This document shows, piece by piece, positions 40,580-49,486 of a DNA stretch of 64,000 nt. Below the pieces are notes generated by a model, which was not told where the DNA came from, ran no database searches, and worked only from the letters and a program-made list of their open reading frames with translations. The DNA lies in the NCBI GenBank assembly GCA_964538275.1, contig CAZIFW010000003.1:35240-99239 (forward strand), read 5' to 3'. Origin of the DNA: CANIGN01 sp964538275. Its GTDB lineage: Bacteria > Bdellovibrionota > UBA2428. A program made the position numbers and the translations under genes. Each line of letters starts with the position of its first letter. The first letter of the stretch is position 1.

Positions 40580-41431
40580 GTGCGTTACGCGCTGAGGTTG
40601 GAGTTCGATGGAACTTCTTTTTGTGGATGGCAAACTCAGGGGTCTAAAGTTGAAAGAAAATATCCATCCGTTCAAAACACTGTTCAAAAAACAATTAAAA
40701 AACTTTTAGGTACTCGTAAGGCCATTAAGGTACATGGCTGTGGTCGCACAGATTCTGGAGTGCATGCTGAAGAATATATTGCTCATGTTGATATACCTAA
40801 TGAGTTTTTACCTAAGTTCAAAAACGAAGCGCGTCGTTTAAGGCTTGGATTAAATTCACTGCTTCCAAAAAGCATTTGTGTCAAAGACATAGCGGAAGTG
40901 GATGCTACATTTGAGGCTTTGGATTCTGTGACTACAAAAGTTTATGAATACAGAGTTTTGGTTAAAATGACCAAACCCGTGTTGGATTTGGGTCGTGTTT
41001 ACTGGATTCCAGCAGAATTAGATCAGCTAGAGCGTTTTGATTTAGACTTACTTAAAACGACGCTCAAAGTTTTAGAAGGTAGAAAAGATTTTGCTGCATT
41101 TGCTAGCTCTGGACACACCGTGAAGTCTACAGTTCGTAATATTATTCGTGTAAGCTGTGAGGATGAAATTAGACCAGGCTCGCGAGGGAGACTCGTGCGC
41201 ATTCAATTTGAAGGAGAAGGCTTTCTTAAACAGCAAGTTCGCAACATGGTGGGCGCATCTTTGGCTGTGGCAACTCATAAACGACCAACAAATTTTGTTG
41301 AAAAACTTCTTGAGCAATCTAATGGGCCCAGTACACGCATTCCTAGTTTGTTCTGTGCGCCTGCAGAGGGACTTTTCCTCGTGAAAGTGAATTATGATAG
41401 ACCCATCTTTTCTGAAGAAAAGAAAGTCTAA
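40580..41431 (+). CDS. truA: tRNA pseudouridine(38-40) synthase
   Basis: A 283-residue pseudouridine synthase of the TruA family, modifying positions 38-40 of the tRNA anticodon stem. The catalytic Asp58 is in GRTDSGVHA. FDGTSFCGWQTQG and LKQQVRNMVG are further family blocks. Start is GTG with AAAGG nine bases upstream. The end overlaps the next gene by 38 bases, an unusually long same-strand overlap. An inserted basic segment (QGSKVERKYPSVQNT) near the start is longer than in E. coli TruA, as I recall it. Confidence 0.93.
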   Translation: MRYALRLEFDGTSFCGWQTQGSKVERKYPSVQNTVQKTIKKLLGTRKAIKVHGCGRTDSGVHAEEYIAHVDIPNEFLPKFKNEARRLRLGLNSLLPKSICVKDIAEVDATFEALDSVTTKVYEYRVLVKMTKPVLDLGRVYWIPAELDQLERFDLDLLKTTLKVLEGRKDFAAFASSGHTVKSTVRNIIRVSCEDEIRPGSRGRLVRIQFEGEGFLKQQVRNMVGASLAVATHKRPTNFVEKLLEQSNGPSTRIPSLFCAPAEGLFLVKVNYDRPIFSEEKKV

Positions 41432-42275
41432 GTGGCGCTACCCTATTGGGGCGTTGCTCTTTCATATTGCAGTGGTAGGAGCCCTTATCCTGCTTGAAAT
41501 TCATTTACGCCGTGAAATGATTAAAGATGAAGTCACTAAGATGTTAGAGGTGCGCCCTATAAGCTCTGACGATTTGAAAAGAATAATGAGCCGAGCTCGC
41601 GTTGTAGAGACTGAATGGGTTGAAGAGAAAGACTTAATTCCAGTTACAAATAACCAAAAAGCTTATGCAGGTGAAAAAACTCAACGCGTAAAAGAAGAAA
41701 CACAAAGTAAAGCATCGGGATCAGTGCGCGGAAGTGACGATACTTCGACTGCGCCCTCTATAAAGTCGTTAACTCTTCGAGAAGATTCTTTTGGACGGAA
41801 ACTGAAGACTTCAGAGAAAACTAAATTTAAAAAGGGTACCTATGATGTTCTTGATCCAGCGATTAAAGTTTCTGATCACATTGTTTTAAATACAGATGCT
41901 TATATACACGCAACATTTGTAAATCGCATGAAAGAGGCAATCACTGCCGCTTGGACTCCTCGCTGGAGAAAAGTTGCTGATCGAAAGAAAAAAGAAATGT
42001 CCACGGGAGTTTATGTTACAGTCACTCGCATTTTTATTGAGCGAGATGGTACTGTAACAAAAGTCAATATAGACCGAAGCTCAGGTCATCCAGATCTTGA
42101 TAAAGCAGCAAGTGACGCAATTTTAGAAGTCCGAGCTTTTCCTAATCCGCCCCCAGATATTTTTGGTCCTAAGATGAATGGAAACTTTGATTTTACCTTC
42201 GTGGTATCGCTCATCCCAGGCAGAACCTTTCGCTTTAATTTCCTCCCAGACGAGAAGCTTGACAGAGCGAGGTAA
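41394..42275 (+). CDS. TonB/TolA-like periplasmic-spanning protein
   Basis: A 293-residue protein with one N-terminal membrane helix (GALLFHIAVVGALILLEIH), a long charged linker rich in Lys, Glu, Ser and Thr, and a C-terminal TonB-like domain from about residue 195. That domain has TRIFIERDGTVTKVNIDRSS and then KAASDAILEVRAFPNPPPD. This is the plan of TonB-family energy transducers, which couple the inner to the outer membrane. ExbB/ExbD genes are not nearby. The 38-base overlap with truA suggests coupled translation. It could also be a lone TonB-like gliding or pilus factor. Confidence 0.82.
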   Translation: MIDPSFLKKRKSKWRYPIGALLFHIAVVGALILLEIHLRREMIKDEVTKMLEVRPISSDDLKRIMSRARVVETEWVEEKDLIPVTNNQKAYAGEKTQRVKEETQSKASGSVRGSDDTSTAPSIKSLTLREDSFGRKLKTSEKTKFKKGTYDVLDPAIKVSDHIVLNTDAYIHATFVNRMKEAITAAWTPRWRKVADRKKKEMSTGVYVTVTRIFIERDGTVTKVNIDRSSGHPDLDKAASDAILEVRAFPNPPPDIFGPKMNGNFDFTFVVSLIPGRTFRFNFLPDEKLDRAR

Positions 42276-42294
42276 AACCCTCCAATCTTAGGCT

Positions 42295-42642
42295 GTGATC
42301 AACGATAAGACTCAAAACATTGAGGGTTTTTGGGAAGTCACTCCTGAAACTCTCCATAAACATAAAAACGATGTTCGCATTATTGATGTGAGACGTCCGG
42401 ATGAATTTACGGGAGAACTTGGGCACGTAGCTGGAGCTGAACTTGTAACACTTGAAACTCAGTTTCAAGAAGCGGTTCAAGCTTGGGATAAAAATCAAAC
42501 TATTGTTTTTGTATGTCGCAGTGGAATGAGATCTGGAAAGGCCACTCAGTATGCTCAGGCCTTAGGTTTTAAAGAAGTCTACAACATGGAAGGTGGAATG
42601 CTTCTTTGGAACGAAAAGAAGCTACCAACGGAACGCGAATGA
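42295..42642 (+). CDS. Rhodanese-like sulfurtransferase, single domain
   Basis: A 115-residue single-domain rhodanese. VRIIDVRRPDEFTGELGHVAGA is the N-terminal signature and the catalytic Cys74 begins the loop CRSGMRS, within the six-residue active loop of sulfurtransferases. It transfers sulfur as persulfide in the cytoplasm. Start is GTG at 42295 with no clear ribosome-binding site. It overlaps rsmI by four bases (ATGA), so they are coupled. Confidence 0.88.
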   Translation: MINDKTQNIEGFWEVTPETLHKHKNDVRIIDVRRPDEFTGELGHVAGAELVTLETQFQEAVQAWDKNQTIVFVCRSGMRSGKATQYAQALGFKEVYNMEGGMLLWNEKKLPTERE

Positions 42643-43457
42643 TTGATGAACTTCTTGTGGTTGCACTTCCCATTGGAAATGCAGAAGATTTAAGTGCGCG
42701 CGCTAAAAAAGCATTGCTCTCTGTTGATGGAGTATTGGCCGAAGACACAAGAAAGTTTAAAGAGTTTTGTAAATGGGCCGGGCTTACACTCAGCTGTGAG
42801 GTGCACAGTTTTGATTCCAATACAGAACGAGAAATTGATGCTCAGAAGTTCTTTGGAAAACTCACAGGAAAATGGGCTTTGGTGAGTGATGCGGGAACTC
42901 CTGCGATCAACGATCCCGGTTCTTGGATTGTAAAAAGTGCAAGACATCATAAGGTAAAAGTTACTTCTCTTCCTGGAGCCAGTGCTCTCACTTTGGCTAT
43001 TCAAATGACGGGCGGTTTTGGCAATCCAATAAGTTTTCTGGGCTTTACTCCAAAAAAAGTTAAAAAAGAATTTTTCGAAAACTTTGCATCTTCTAAGACT
43101 TTGGTTTTTTTTGAAAGCAAACACAATGTTTTAGCTACGCTCAATACTCTTCAAGGGTCTTTGTATAAAGATGCGCAACTCTATTGTTTGCGGGAAATGA
43201 CCAAAGAGCACGAAGAATTTTTTGAGGGTCGCATTGAAGACCACATAGCTTTTTTTAAACAGAAGTTAGAAAAAGACCAAGTGGGTGAGTTAACATTCGT
43301 GCTTGAAGGTTTGGGTCGCGAGTCTACCGGTGTAGAGATTGACCCTAAGCAGCTCGTAGAGCTTCGAAAAGCTAGCCCAACTCAAGCTGCTAAAATTGTT
43401 GCTCATTTAAGCGGACTTAGCCGAGACGAAGCCTACAAGATATTGACGGAAGATTGA
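42639..43457 (+). CDS. rsmI: 16S rRNA (cytidine-1402) 2'-O-methyltransferase
   Basis: A 272-residue enzyme of the tetrapyrrole-methylase fold. LPIGNAEDLSARAKKAL, LAEDTRK, SDAGTPAINDPG and LPGASALTLAIQMTGG follow in order and define RsmI. It methylates C1402 in the ribosomal decoding centre. I chose the ATG at 42639, which overlaps the rhodanese stop; the frame is open upstream. The C-terminal helical region (ASPTQAAKIVAHLSGLSRDEAY) is normal for the family. Confidence 0.94.
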   Translation: MIDELLVVALPIGNAEDLSARAKKALLSVDGVLAEDTRKFKEFCKWAGLTLSCEVHSFDSNTEREIDAQKFFGKLTGKWALVSDAGTPAINDPGSWIVKSARHHKVKVTSLPGASALTLAIQMTGGFGNPISFLGFTPKKVKKEFFENFASSKTLVFFESKHNVLATLNTLQGSLYKDAQLYCLREMTKEHEEFFEGRIEDHIAFFKQKLEKDQVGELTFVLEGLGRESTGVEIDPKQLVELRKASPTQAAKIVAHLSGLSRDEAYKILTED

Positions 43458-43530
43458 GCGTTCCATCCTTTATTATTAAGAGAGGTCGCACCGCTGTTTC
43501 ATAGTTGGGCCTCAGTGCGCAGAGTTTAAA

Positions 43531-45210
43531 ATGCGTAGTAAATTTCTTTTATTATTTTTAGGGTTCTCTTTTGGAAATTTATTAGAGGCAAAAAAATTCT
43601 TGTGTTTACTCACGCTTAGTAAAGAGGATTCAACGTATTTTCGGTTTTCCAATCCGCATGATCGAAATTTAGGAGTACGAATTTCCACTAGAGCGGGATC
43701 TCATCCGGATACTGAGCTTTTGATTATGGATTTTTATCCAAACTCAAGGCAAACAAAGGGATTGAGCGATCCTGCGAAGATAGAAGAGTCATTCGAAGAG
43801 TTTATAGCCTTTGTAAAAAATAATTATTTGGAACGTAGAGGCGAGGGAACCCGACATCAATGGAGCAATGAATTTATTTCGAAACTTAGGAAAGATTTTA
43901 TTGAAGCCGTTCAAAAAGGTGAAACCAAATTGATTATTGCTCGAAATAAAAACACTCAGGAGATTCAAGGTACCATTCGTTTAATCAATGCTAAGTCTGG
44001 AGGGCGGACTCCGGGCTATCTTAAGGCTGAATTACCTGTATCAACTTATTTAGGATTGAATATACAAATCCCATCCTCTCCGTATGTTGAAGTGAATTTG
44101 TTTGATCCATTGATTGCAAGTATGGAGCCTGAAATGAATAAGGCGCCCGGAATACCTTCTCATCTTTTGGGGCGTGATCCAGACTCTGGTGGTCCCGCTT
44201 ATTATGGGTCTGTATTTGAGCCATCAAGTTTTGTTGTTTCGAACGAATTGCCGGAAGACATTAAAGCAGCTGTGCGAACCGATCTATGGTTGTCTTACAC
44301 TCATGAGGTAACTCAAAATCAGAGGGTTCCATATTATGCGCAATTTGGAAATCACTTTGTATCTTATGCGGACCCCGCTTCTTTGCGTATGTACCGCAAA
44401 ATTGGGTGGTTGCCCCTGCACGAGGTTGCAGAAAAGTATGGCATACGTAATGGAAATGATCCTCATGGAAAATTCCCTGCAGAACCCATTGAAAAGGAGG
44501 GGGTGAAGTGGGTTCCTATTTACACGAACCCCATGCTTTTGATTCAGAATGAAGACGCTAACTTTTTTAATCCCAATGCGAGGGCACGTATTGGCGCAGA
44601 TACTATGTACAGGGGTTTAAGTGCGATAGCAGACGCAACATATACAAAGGGATATGATTTTGCTGGCCAGCCTCTAAGTGGTGATGCTGCTGTTGAAGCA
44701 AGGCAGACATTACAATACCCCGGAACTTATTTATTTATGATGCAAAAAATCCTAAACAACGAGGGAAGGGGTACTTCTAAATATGAGGGAAGTTTTAATG
44801 TACTTGCAGAACAGCTTTATCAAGTGTCTGTTCTTAAGGACACCTTAAAGAAGCTACCAGCTTCAGAGTTGCAAGGCTCTAGTGAGCGAGCAATATCACT
44901 TCGCTCCTTTAAAGCTCAGGCAGAAGATTTCCTTGGTTTTTATGAAAACAAGCGTGAAATATTAGGGAGAGAATTAAAAAAGCATTTGGAAGATACCTTT
45001 AAAAACGGGACAGCGGCGCAAAAAGCAGAAACGTTAAATGGGTGGACGAGTCTTTTGGCATTTGATCGTTGGACTCCCGGTGTTTGGAATTCGTTTGGTC
45101 TTTTCTCAAAGCAAGAAGCCCGTGAGCTTTTGGCTAAGGTGCATAATCCTTCTGAGAGCCCCGATCTGCAGCGTTTTTATAATAACGCCCGTTTTTATCT
45201 AGAACTTTAG
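43531..45210 (+). CDS. Large secreted protein of unknown function, possibly acyltransferase-like N-terminus
   Basis: A 559-residue protein with a signal peptide (KFLLLFLGFSFGNLLEA). The N-terminal 200 residues have a region (KLIIARNKNTQEIQGTIRLI, then LPVSTYLGLNI and YVEVNLFDP) with a strand-turn-strand pattern resembling GNAT or N-acyl amino acid synthase folds. Further on, SLRMYRKIGWLPL could match the final GNAT strand-helix, extending the idea. The last 200 residues are helical (TLKKLPASELQGSSERA). No catalytic residue is clear. It is followed, 146 bases later, by another large secreted protein on the same strand. The family is not recognised with confidence. Confidence 0.65.
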   Translation: MRSKFLLLFLGFSFGNLLEAKKFLCLLTLSKEDSTYFRFSNPHDRNLGVRISTRAGSHPDTELLIMDFYPNSRQTKGLSDPAKIEESFEEFIAFVKNNYLERRGEGTRHQWSNEFISKLRKDFIEAVQKGETKLIIARNKNTQEIQGTIRLINAKSGGRTPGYLKAELPVSTYLGLNIQIPSSPYVEVNLFDPLIASMEPEMNKAPGIPSHLLGRDPDSGGPAYYGSVFEPSSFVVSNELPEDIKAAVRTDLWLSYTHEVTQNQRVPYYAQFGNHFVSYADPASLRMYRKIGWLPLHEVAEKYGIRNGNDPHGKFPAEPIEKEGVKWVPIYTNPMLLIQNEDANFFNPNARARIGADTMYRGLSAIADATYTKGYDFAGQPLSGDAAVEARQTLQYPGTYLFMMQKILNNEGRGTSKYEGSFNVLAEQLYQVSVLKDTLKKLPASELQGSSERAISLRSFKAQAEDFLGFYENKREILGRELKKHLEDTFKNGTAAQKAETLNGWTSLLAFDRWTPGVWNSFGLFSKQEARELLAKVHNPSESPDLQRFYNNARFYLEL

Positions 45211-45356
45211 GCCGATATAACACGAAAATTACAAATTTACTTTTCATTATTACCTATAAAAATCATATAGTTATAAGTAAATTTTGACAGTCTGTTAAAT
45301 TAAAATGGCGCCGATAGACACCTGGCGTCACAATGGTTGTAGGCAGGAATATAACC

Positions 45357-47861
45357 ATGAATAACTTAAAAAGAATAAAGCTCCGAACTCCTAAATTCGC
45401 GATTTTAGCATTTCTATTTTCTTTCTCACTTTTAACGACACCCAAAGCACGAGCGGCCGCACCTAATGATGTGGTCATCATTACGGATGCTTTAGACGAC
45501 GATATTCGCGCAATTGTTCATATGCTTCTTGATCCAGGATCAAGGAACAGAGTGAAAGCAATTGTTTGTTCAACCGGTAATGTGCAATTGAAAACTGCCA
45601 TCATACGCAAAATAGTTAAAGGACTTGGGTTAAACATACCTGTATATGCAGGAACTGCCACAAATCTTAGAAACAACTCAGTCACAGAATTTGCGGGCTT
45701 TCTTGAAAAAGAAGGTGGGCCACTTTTAACACCACAAGAGCGAGCTTATTACTCTTCGATTTCTGAAAAGTCTGGAGATGGTGCAGAACAACTCAATCAA
45801 TTGATCGCTGAGCAGGCGGCATCAGGAAAAGTCTTAGATACGCTACTTTTAACAGCACCCATAGATTTGGTTCCGGCTATGCAAAAAAATCCGAGAGATT
45901 CTCAGAAAGTACTCGGTGATTTATTTACAATGGGCATTTGGAAAAACATCGGAAGCGATACTGATGCAAAGTTTGTTTCTCCGTACAATACGATGGCAGA
46001 TCCTGAAAGTAGTCTTTCATTAATTAGAATGGTGAATGGTGGCTTTTTTAAAAGAGCATTTCACGCTCCCTCAGACACTATTCAGAAACGCACAGGTCTT
46101 GAAGGGGGATACATTCCTGAGACTGTTGAAGGTAAAGCACTTAGACAAAGATTGAAAGATGCTATGAACCAGCACCCAGTTTTGAAAGATGTGTTTGGAG
46201 CTGCGCAAGAATACGGCCTTTCATGGATTCACACTGCAACTCAAAGAGTAGGGATGGGACTAAATGCCCATGACCGTTGGGTGCCGAGTTCTTTCAAAGA
46301 TCCGGAAGCAGCAGCTGGTTTTTATCTTGCAGACATGACTCCAACAGTAATGTCGATGATGAATGATAGTGAACTCGCGAATCTCAAATTCACGCCAAGA
46401 TTTATGACCGGAACTGGAAACATAAATACTTCCAGACCTGTTCTAGAATCATTTACATTGTTTGAAAACAAGCAGTCGAATGGACAGGGTGGTTTTTTAG
46501 ATCTTGTCGAACTTGACGGGCCGGCTGTACTTGAAAAACATTTAGAAGCGGTTGAATCAGCCCCAAGAAAGTTTCCGGCGGTAGCCAGTTACCGTGACGC
46601 CATTCCAGAAGCATTAAGCTTTAGAGTAGAAGAAACGAAAGCGATTGTGAGTCATGGGAAAAAGAAAAATCTCGTTATAATTTTTAAAAATTCTCCTGAT
46701 GATTGGTTTGGCCTTCTAAGAATTCTTGGAACAGAAAAGGGAAGGCAGGCTCTTTTAAACGGTGGCATTATCGCTGAAGGCTTTAATACTCACGAGATGG
46801 CTCTCAATATCAAGGCCGTATTGAACGACTTAGGCGTAGCCTCAATTCCTGTTGCTGCCGGACACAATTATACTCAGGAAGAGATTGCAAAAGTACCAAA
46901 CCTTGCTCTTGAGGCAGCTTTACAAAACAACAATTTTTCATCAGAAGCATTCAAAGATCTGCCACGATTAAGCGAACAAAGTGACGATGGAAAAATCTTA
47001 ACACCTGATCAACTCATTGGAAGAAGTGCAGTTTGGGCTGAAAAAAATAATACACAATTTGATGCCATAGTATTGGGCGAAGGTATTGATCTTATCAATC
47101 ATGTAAATTCAGATGCAGAGTCTCGCAAAAGACTTGGAAGTTTATTTGTAATGGGTGGCGGGCGCATGGCTCAAAAAGACGGCGTAAACCAATTTTCTTT
47201 CACGCGGAACTGGCTTCCACATGAAGCGGTTGTTGTACCTGGATTAAATCAGCTTGGTAAAGAAGGAAAAAATATTTGGACTTTTTCTTCTGATGAATTC
47301 GGAGGCTCTCTAGTTGCCGCTACAGAAGAGAATGTTGGTAACGCAGAAACTGCGTTTAATCGATTGAAAGAATTGAGTCGTATTCCGGGAATTAACTCAA
47401 TTTCCAAGCACTGGGAAAACTGGTCCAAAAACGTTGCATGGTTTTTTAAAGATAAAAAAGAAGGACTCCCCTTTGATCCTCAAAAGCCCGTCGCTAAAGT
47501 TACGATTTCGCCACTGGGACTTGTGATTGCAGATGAATATGTAAAAGGTGAATTAGAGAACGGATCTAGTCCCATTCAATATGACGCCATTGATTTGGAA
47601 GAAACGCGAGCGACAAAGACAGTGTCGATAGCACAGGAATCTACGGGAATTAAATGGTTACGTGGAGCTGGTCATAATAATGTCGTTGCTCTAGCCAGTC
47701 GCTTTAGTGATACTTTAAATGAAGTGGAGCAAACTCGCGTCGCAGCTATTCATAATGATGGAGTTCGAGATCGCGGGCTCTTCGGTGGTGAAGGTGATCG
47801 TTTTTTTGCAAGCGATGCGAGTAAATTAGGCAAGACAGATTGTAAGAGCAAGCTACAATAA
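45357..47861 (+). CDS. Secreted tandem nucleoside-hydrolase-like protein
   Basis: An 834-residue exported protein with a signal peptide ending near KARAAAPND. Two nucleoside-hydrolase-like domains follow. The first starts VVIITDALDDDIRAIVHML, where only part of the metal-binding DxDxGxDD motif is kept, and has LTAPIDLVPAM and FVSPYNTMADPESSLSL. The second starts LVIIFKNSPDDWFGLL and later has LFVMGGGRMAQ and FSFTRNWLPHEAVVV. Nucleoside hydrolases cut N-glycosidic bonds of nucleosides with calcium. Both metal sites here are degenerate, so activity may be altered or lost, or only one metal ligand set may work. I chose the ATG at 45357 with AGGAAT before it. A role in nucleoside scavenging is inferred from the fold. 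Confidence 0.72.
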   Translation: MNNLKRIKLRTPKFAILAFLFSFSLLTTPKARAAAPNDVVIITDALDDDIRAIVHMLLDPGSRNRVKAIVCSTGNVQLKTAIIRKIVKGLGLNIPVYAGTATNLRNNSVTEFAGFLEKEGGPLLTPQERAYYSSISEKSGDGAEQLNQLIAEQAASGKVLDTLLLTAPIDLVPAMQKNPRDSQKVLGDLFTMGIWKNIGSDTDAKFVSPYNTMADPESSLSLIRMVNGGFFKRAFHAPSDTIQKRTGLEGGYIPETVEGKALRQRLKDAMNQHPVLKDVFGAAQEYGLSWIHTATQRVGMGLNAHDRWVPSSFKDPEAAAGFYLADMTPTVMSMMNDSELANLKFTPRFMTGTGNINTSRPVLESFTLFENKQSNGQGGFLDLVELDGPAVLEKHLEAVESAPRKFPAVASYRDAIPEALSFRVEETKAIVSHGKKKNLVIIFKNSPDDWFGLLRILGTEKGRQALLNGGIIAEGFNTHEMALNIKAVLNDLGVASIPVAAGHNYTQEEIAKVPNLALEAALQNNNFSSEAFKDLPRLSEQSDDGKILTPDQLIGRSAVWAEKNNTQFDAIVLGEGIDLINHVNSDAESRKRLGSLFVMGGGRMAQKDGVNQFSFTRNWLPHEAVVVPGLNQLGKEGKNIWTFSSDEFGGSLVAATEENVGNAETAFNRLKELSRIPGINSISKHWENWSKNVAWFFKDKKEGLPFDPQKPVAKVTISPLGLVIADEYVKGELENGSSPIQYDAIDLEETRATKTVSIAQESTGIKWLRGAGHNNVVALASRFSDTLNEVEQTRVAAIHNDGVRDRGLFGGEGDRFFASDASKLGKTDCKSKLQ

Positions 47862-47882
47862 GGGTGAGTGTCATTGGGATAA

Positions 47883-48548
47883 ATGAGCAAAAACTATGTC
47901 GAACTTCTTTGGAAGCTCTTTGCAGTTACCCCAACACCTTATGAAAGAAAAAAACTCGAGATTATTCAAGCGGCCGTGAAAGTTTATGCACGCGACGGTT
48001 TTGAAAAAAGTAACTTCGAAAGTGTCGCTCGAAAATGCGGAATCTCTCGCACGCTCATGCACTACTATTTTGAATCGCGCGAGGAACTTTTTGAAAAGAC
48101 CGTGACCTATGTTCGTCACCACTGGCAACAATTTGTTATTCAGGAAATTAAAAAAGCTAAGGGTTCGGCGCGCGATGAATTGAAGCGATATATTTATTCC
48201 ACACTTGATTGGACTTATCGGTATCCGACTTATTATCGAGTTCAGGTCTTGTTCTATGTTTTTGCTTCACACAAAGGCAAGATGCGAGAACTCAATACAA
48301 CAATTGTGCAAACAGGTTTGGGGCGAGTTGTTTCCTTGGTAGAACTTGGAAATTTAAGAAAAGAATGGAACGTTAAAAACCCCTATCAGACAGCACTAAG
48401 AATTCACGTTCTACTTACCGGGGCGGCCCTGAGCTTAAATACAGAAAATAAAAAAGAGTCCTACGAGGAAATCTCACATCTGGTTTTCAGTCAGATCGAT
48501 TTACAGGAAAAGGACTCTGTAACGGAAAACACTCAGGAGAGGGGCTAG
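47883..48548 (+). CDS. TetR-family transcriptional regulator
   Basis: A 221-residue regulator with the N-terminal DNA-binding domain at about residues 25-72 (AAVKVYARDGFEKSNFESVA and KCGISRTLMHYYFESREELF, the helix-turn-helix). The C-terminal ligand-binding part is helical and rich in Arg/Tyr (YIYSTLDWTYRYPTYYRVQV). It starts 21 bases after the nucleoside-hydrolase-like gene and lies 80 bases before accD. It may regulate lipid genes downstream, but no operator was identified. Confidence 0.85.
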   Translation: MSKNYVELLWKLFAVTPTPYERKKLEIIQAAVKVYARDGFEKSNFESVARKCGISRTLMHYYFESREELFEKTVTYVRHHWQQFVIQEIKKAKGSARDELKRYIYSTLDWTYRYPTYYRVQVLFYVFASHKGKMRELNTTIVQTGLGRVVSLVELGNLRKEWNVKNPYQTALRIHVLLTGAALSLNTENKKESYEEISHLVFSQIDLQEKDSVTENTQERG

Positions 48549-48592
48549 CTAAGCGCTATCTGGGCTTTCTCTATAACGCGCTTTGTCAGGCT

Positions 48593-48620
48593 TGCCTTGA
48601 GGACATAGGCGCCTTAGGCT
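48593..48620 (+). promoter_or_regulatory. Candidate promoter of accD
   Basis: TTGCCT at 48593-48598 and TAGGCT at 48615-48620 are 16 bases apart; the ATG at 48629 is eight bases beyond the -10 box, without a ribosome-binding site. Confidence 0.35.
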
Positions 48621-48628
48621 GGCTTTTT

Positions 48629-49483
48629 ATGTTTCTCGAGAAGAAAACGCCGGGCATTCGCTCTCCAAAAGATCCTGAGAGTCACCCATTTACCGCGCCC
48701 GAAGGTTATTGGGTAAAGTGCGATCAATGCAGCAGTATTTTTCAAAAAACTGTTCTACAAAGCAACTTTGATGTTTGTACGGAATGCAGTTTTCATTTTC
48801 GTATCTCAGCTCATCGCCGTATTGAGCTTTTGGTGGATATCAATTCTTTTGTAGAAAAAGACGCACAACTTGAGACAACGGATGTGCTTAAATTTGTAGA
48901 TTCAAAACCCTACACTCAGCGCTTAGAAACTGCTCAAAAAAATTCAGGCTTTAAAGACGCATTTATTTCCGGCTCTGCCAAGATCAATGGCATTCCTGTA
49001 GAAGTGGGTAGTTTTGAATTCTTTTTTATGGGTGGATCCATGGGAATGGTTGTGGGCGAAAAGGTTGCGCGTCTCCTTGAGCGAGCCATGCAAAAAAAGC
49101 GACCCGCAATTATTTTTCAATCCTCTGGAGGCGCTCGTATGCAAGAGGGAATATTGTCTCTCATGCAAATGGCTAAAACGGCTGCTGTTTTAGAAAAGTT
49201 TAAGAAAAAATGTAAACAACCTTACATTTCAATTTTGACTGATCCCACAACAGGTGGGGTAGCTGCATCCTTTGCGATGTTAGGCGACTTTCATATTTCA
49301 GAACCTAAAGCACTTGTAGGTTTTGCTGGACCACGCGTGATTCAACAAACCATTAATCAACAACTTCCAGAAGGCTTTCAGAGAGCTGAGTTTTTGCTAG
49401 AGCACGGCATGATTGATCAAATTGTAGATCGCCGAGATCTCAAAGCGGAAATTGCAAAAATTCTGAGTTTCTTTAAGGAATAG
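48629..49483 (+). CDS. accD: Acetyl-CoA carboxylase carboxyltransferase beta subunit
   Basis: A 284-residue subunit that, with AccA, moves the carboxyl group from biotin to acetyl-CoA to form malonyl-CoA for fatty acid synthesis. The N-terminal zinc ribbon is complete with Cys31, Cys34, Cys50 and Cys53. The crotonase-like core has FQSSGGARMQEGILSLMQMA and LTDPTTGGVAASFAMLGD, and FAGPRVIQQTI follows. lptD starts three bases after the stop, so accD and lptD share an mRNA. accA is not in the window. Confidence 0.95.
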   Translation: MFLEKKTPGIRSPKDPESHPFTAPEGYWVKCDQCSSIFQKTVLQSNFDVCTECSFHFRISAHRRIELLVDINSFVEKDAQLETTDVLKFVDSKPYTQRLETAQKNSGFKDAFISGSAKINGIPVEVGSFEFFFMGGSMGMVVGEKVARLLERAMQKKRPAIIFQSSGGARMQEGILSLMQMAKTAAVLEKFKKKCKQPYISILTDPTTGGVAASFAMLGDFHISEPKALVGFAGPRVIQQTINQQLPEGFQRAEFLLEHGMIDQIVDRRDLKAEIAKILSFFKE

Positions 49484-49486
49484 TGG

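Noticed and set aside
42259..42294. Perfect TTGACA before the rhodanese gene
   Set aside because: No -10 box lies at 16-18 bases; the nearest (TAGGCT) is 24 bases away. It is inside the end of the TonB-like gene and may be coincidental.
45284..45318. TTGACA before the tandem nucleoside-hydrolase-like gene
   Set aside because: The base pairs at the expected -10 position are GC-rich (GGCGCC); the AT-rich TAAAAT lies only 11 bases after the -35, too close.
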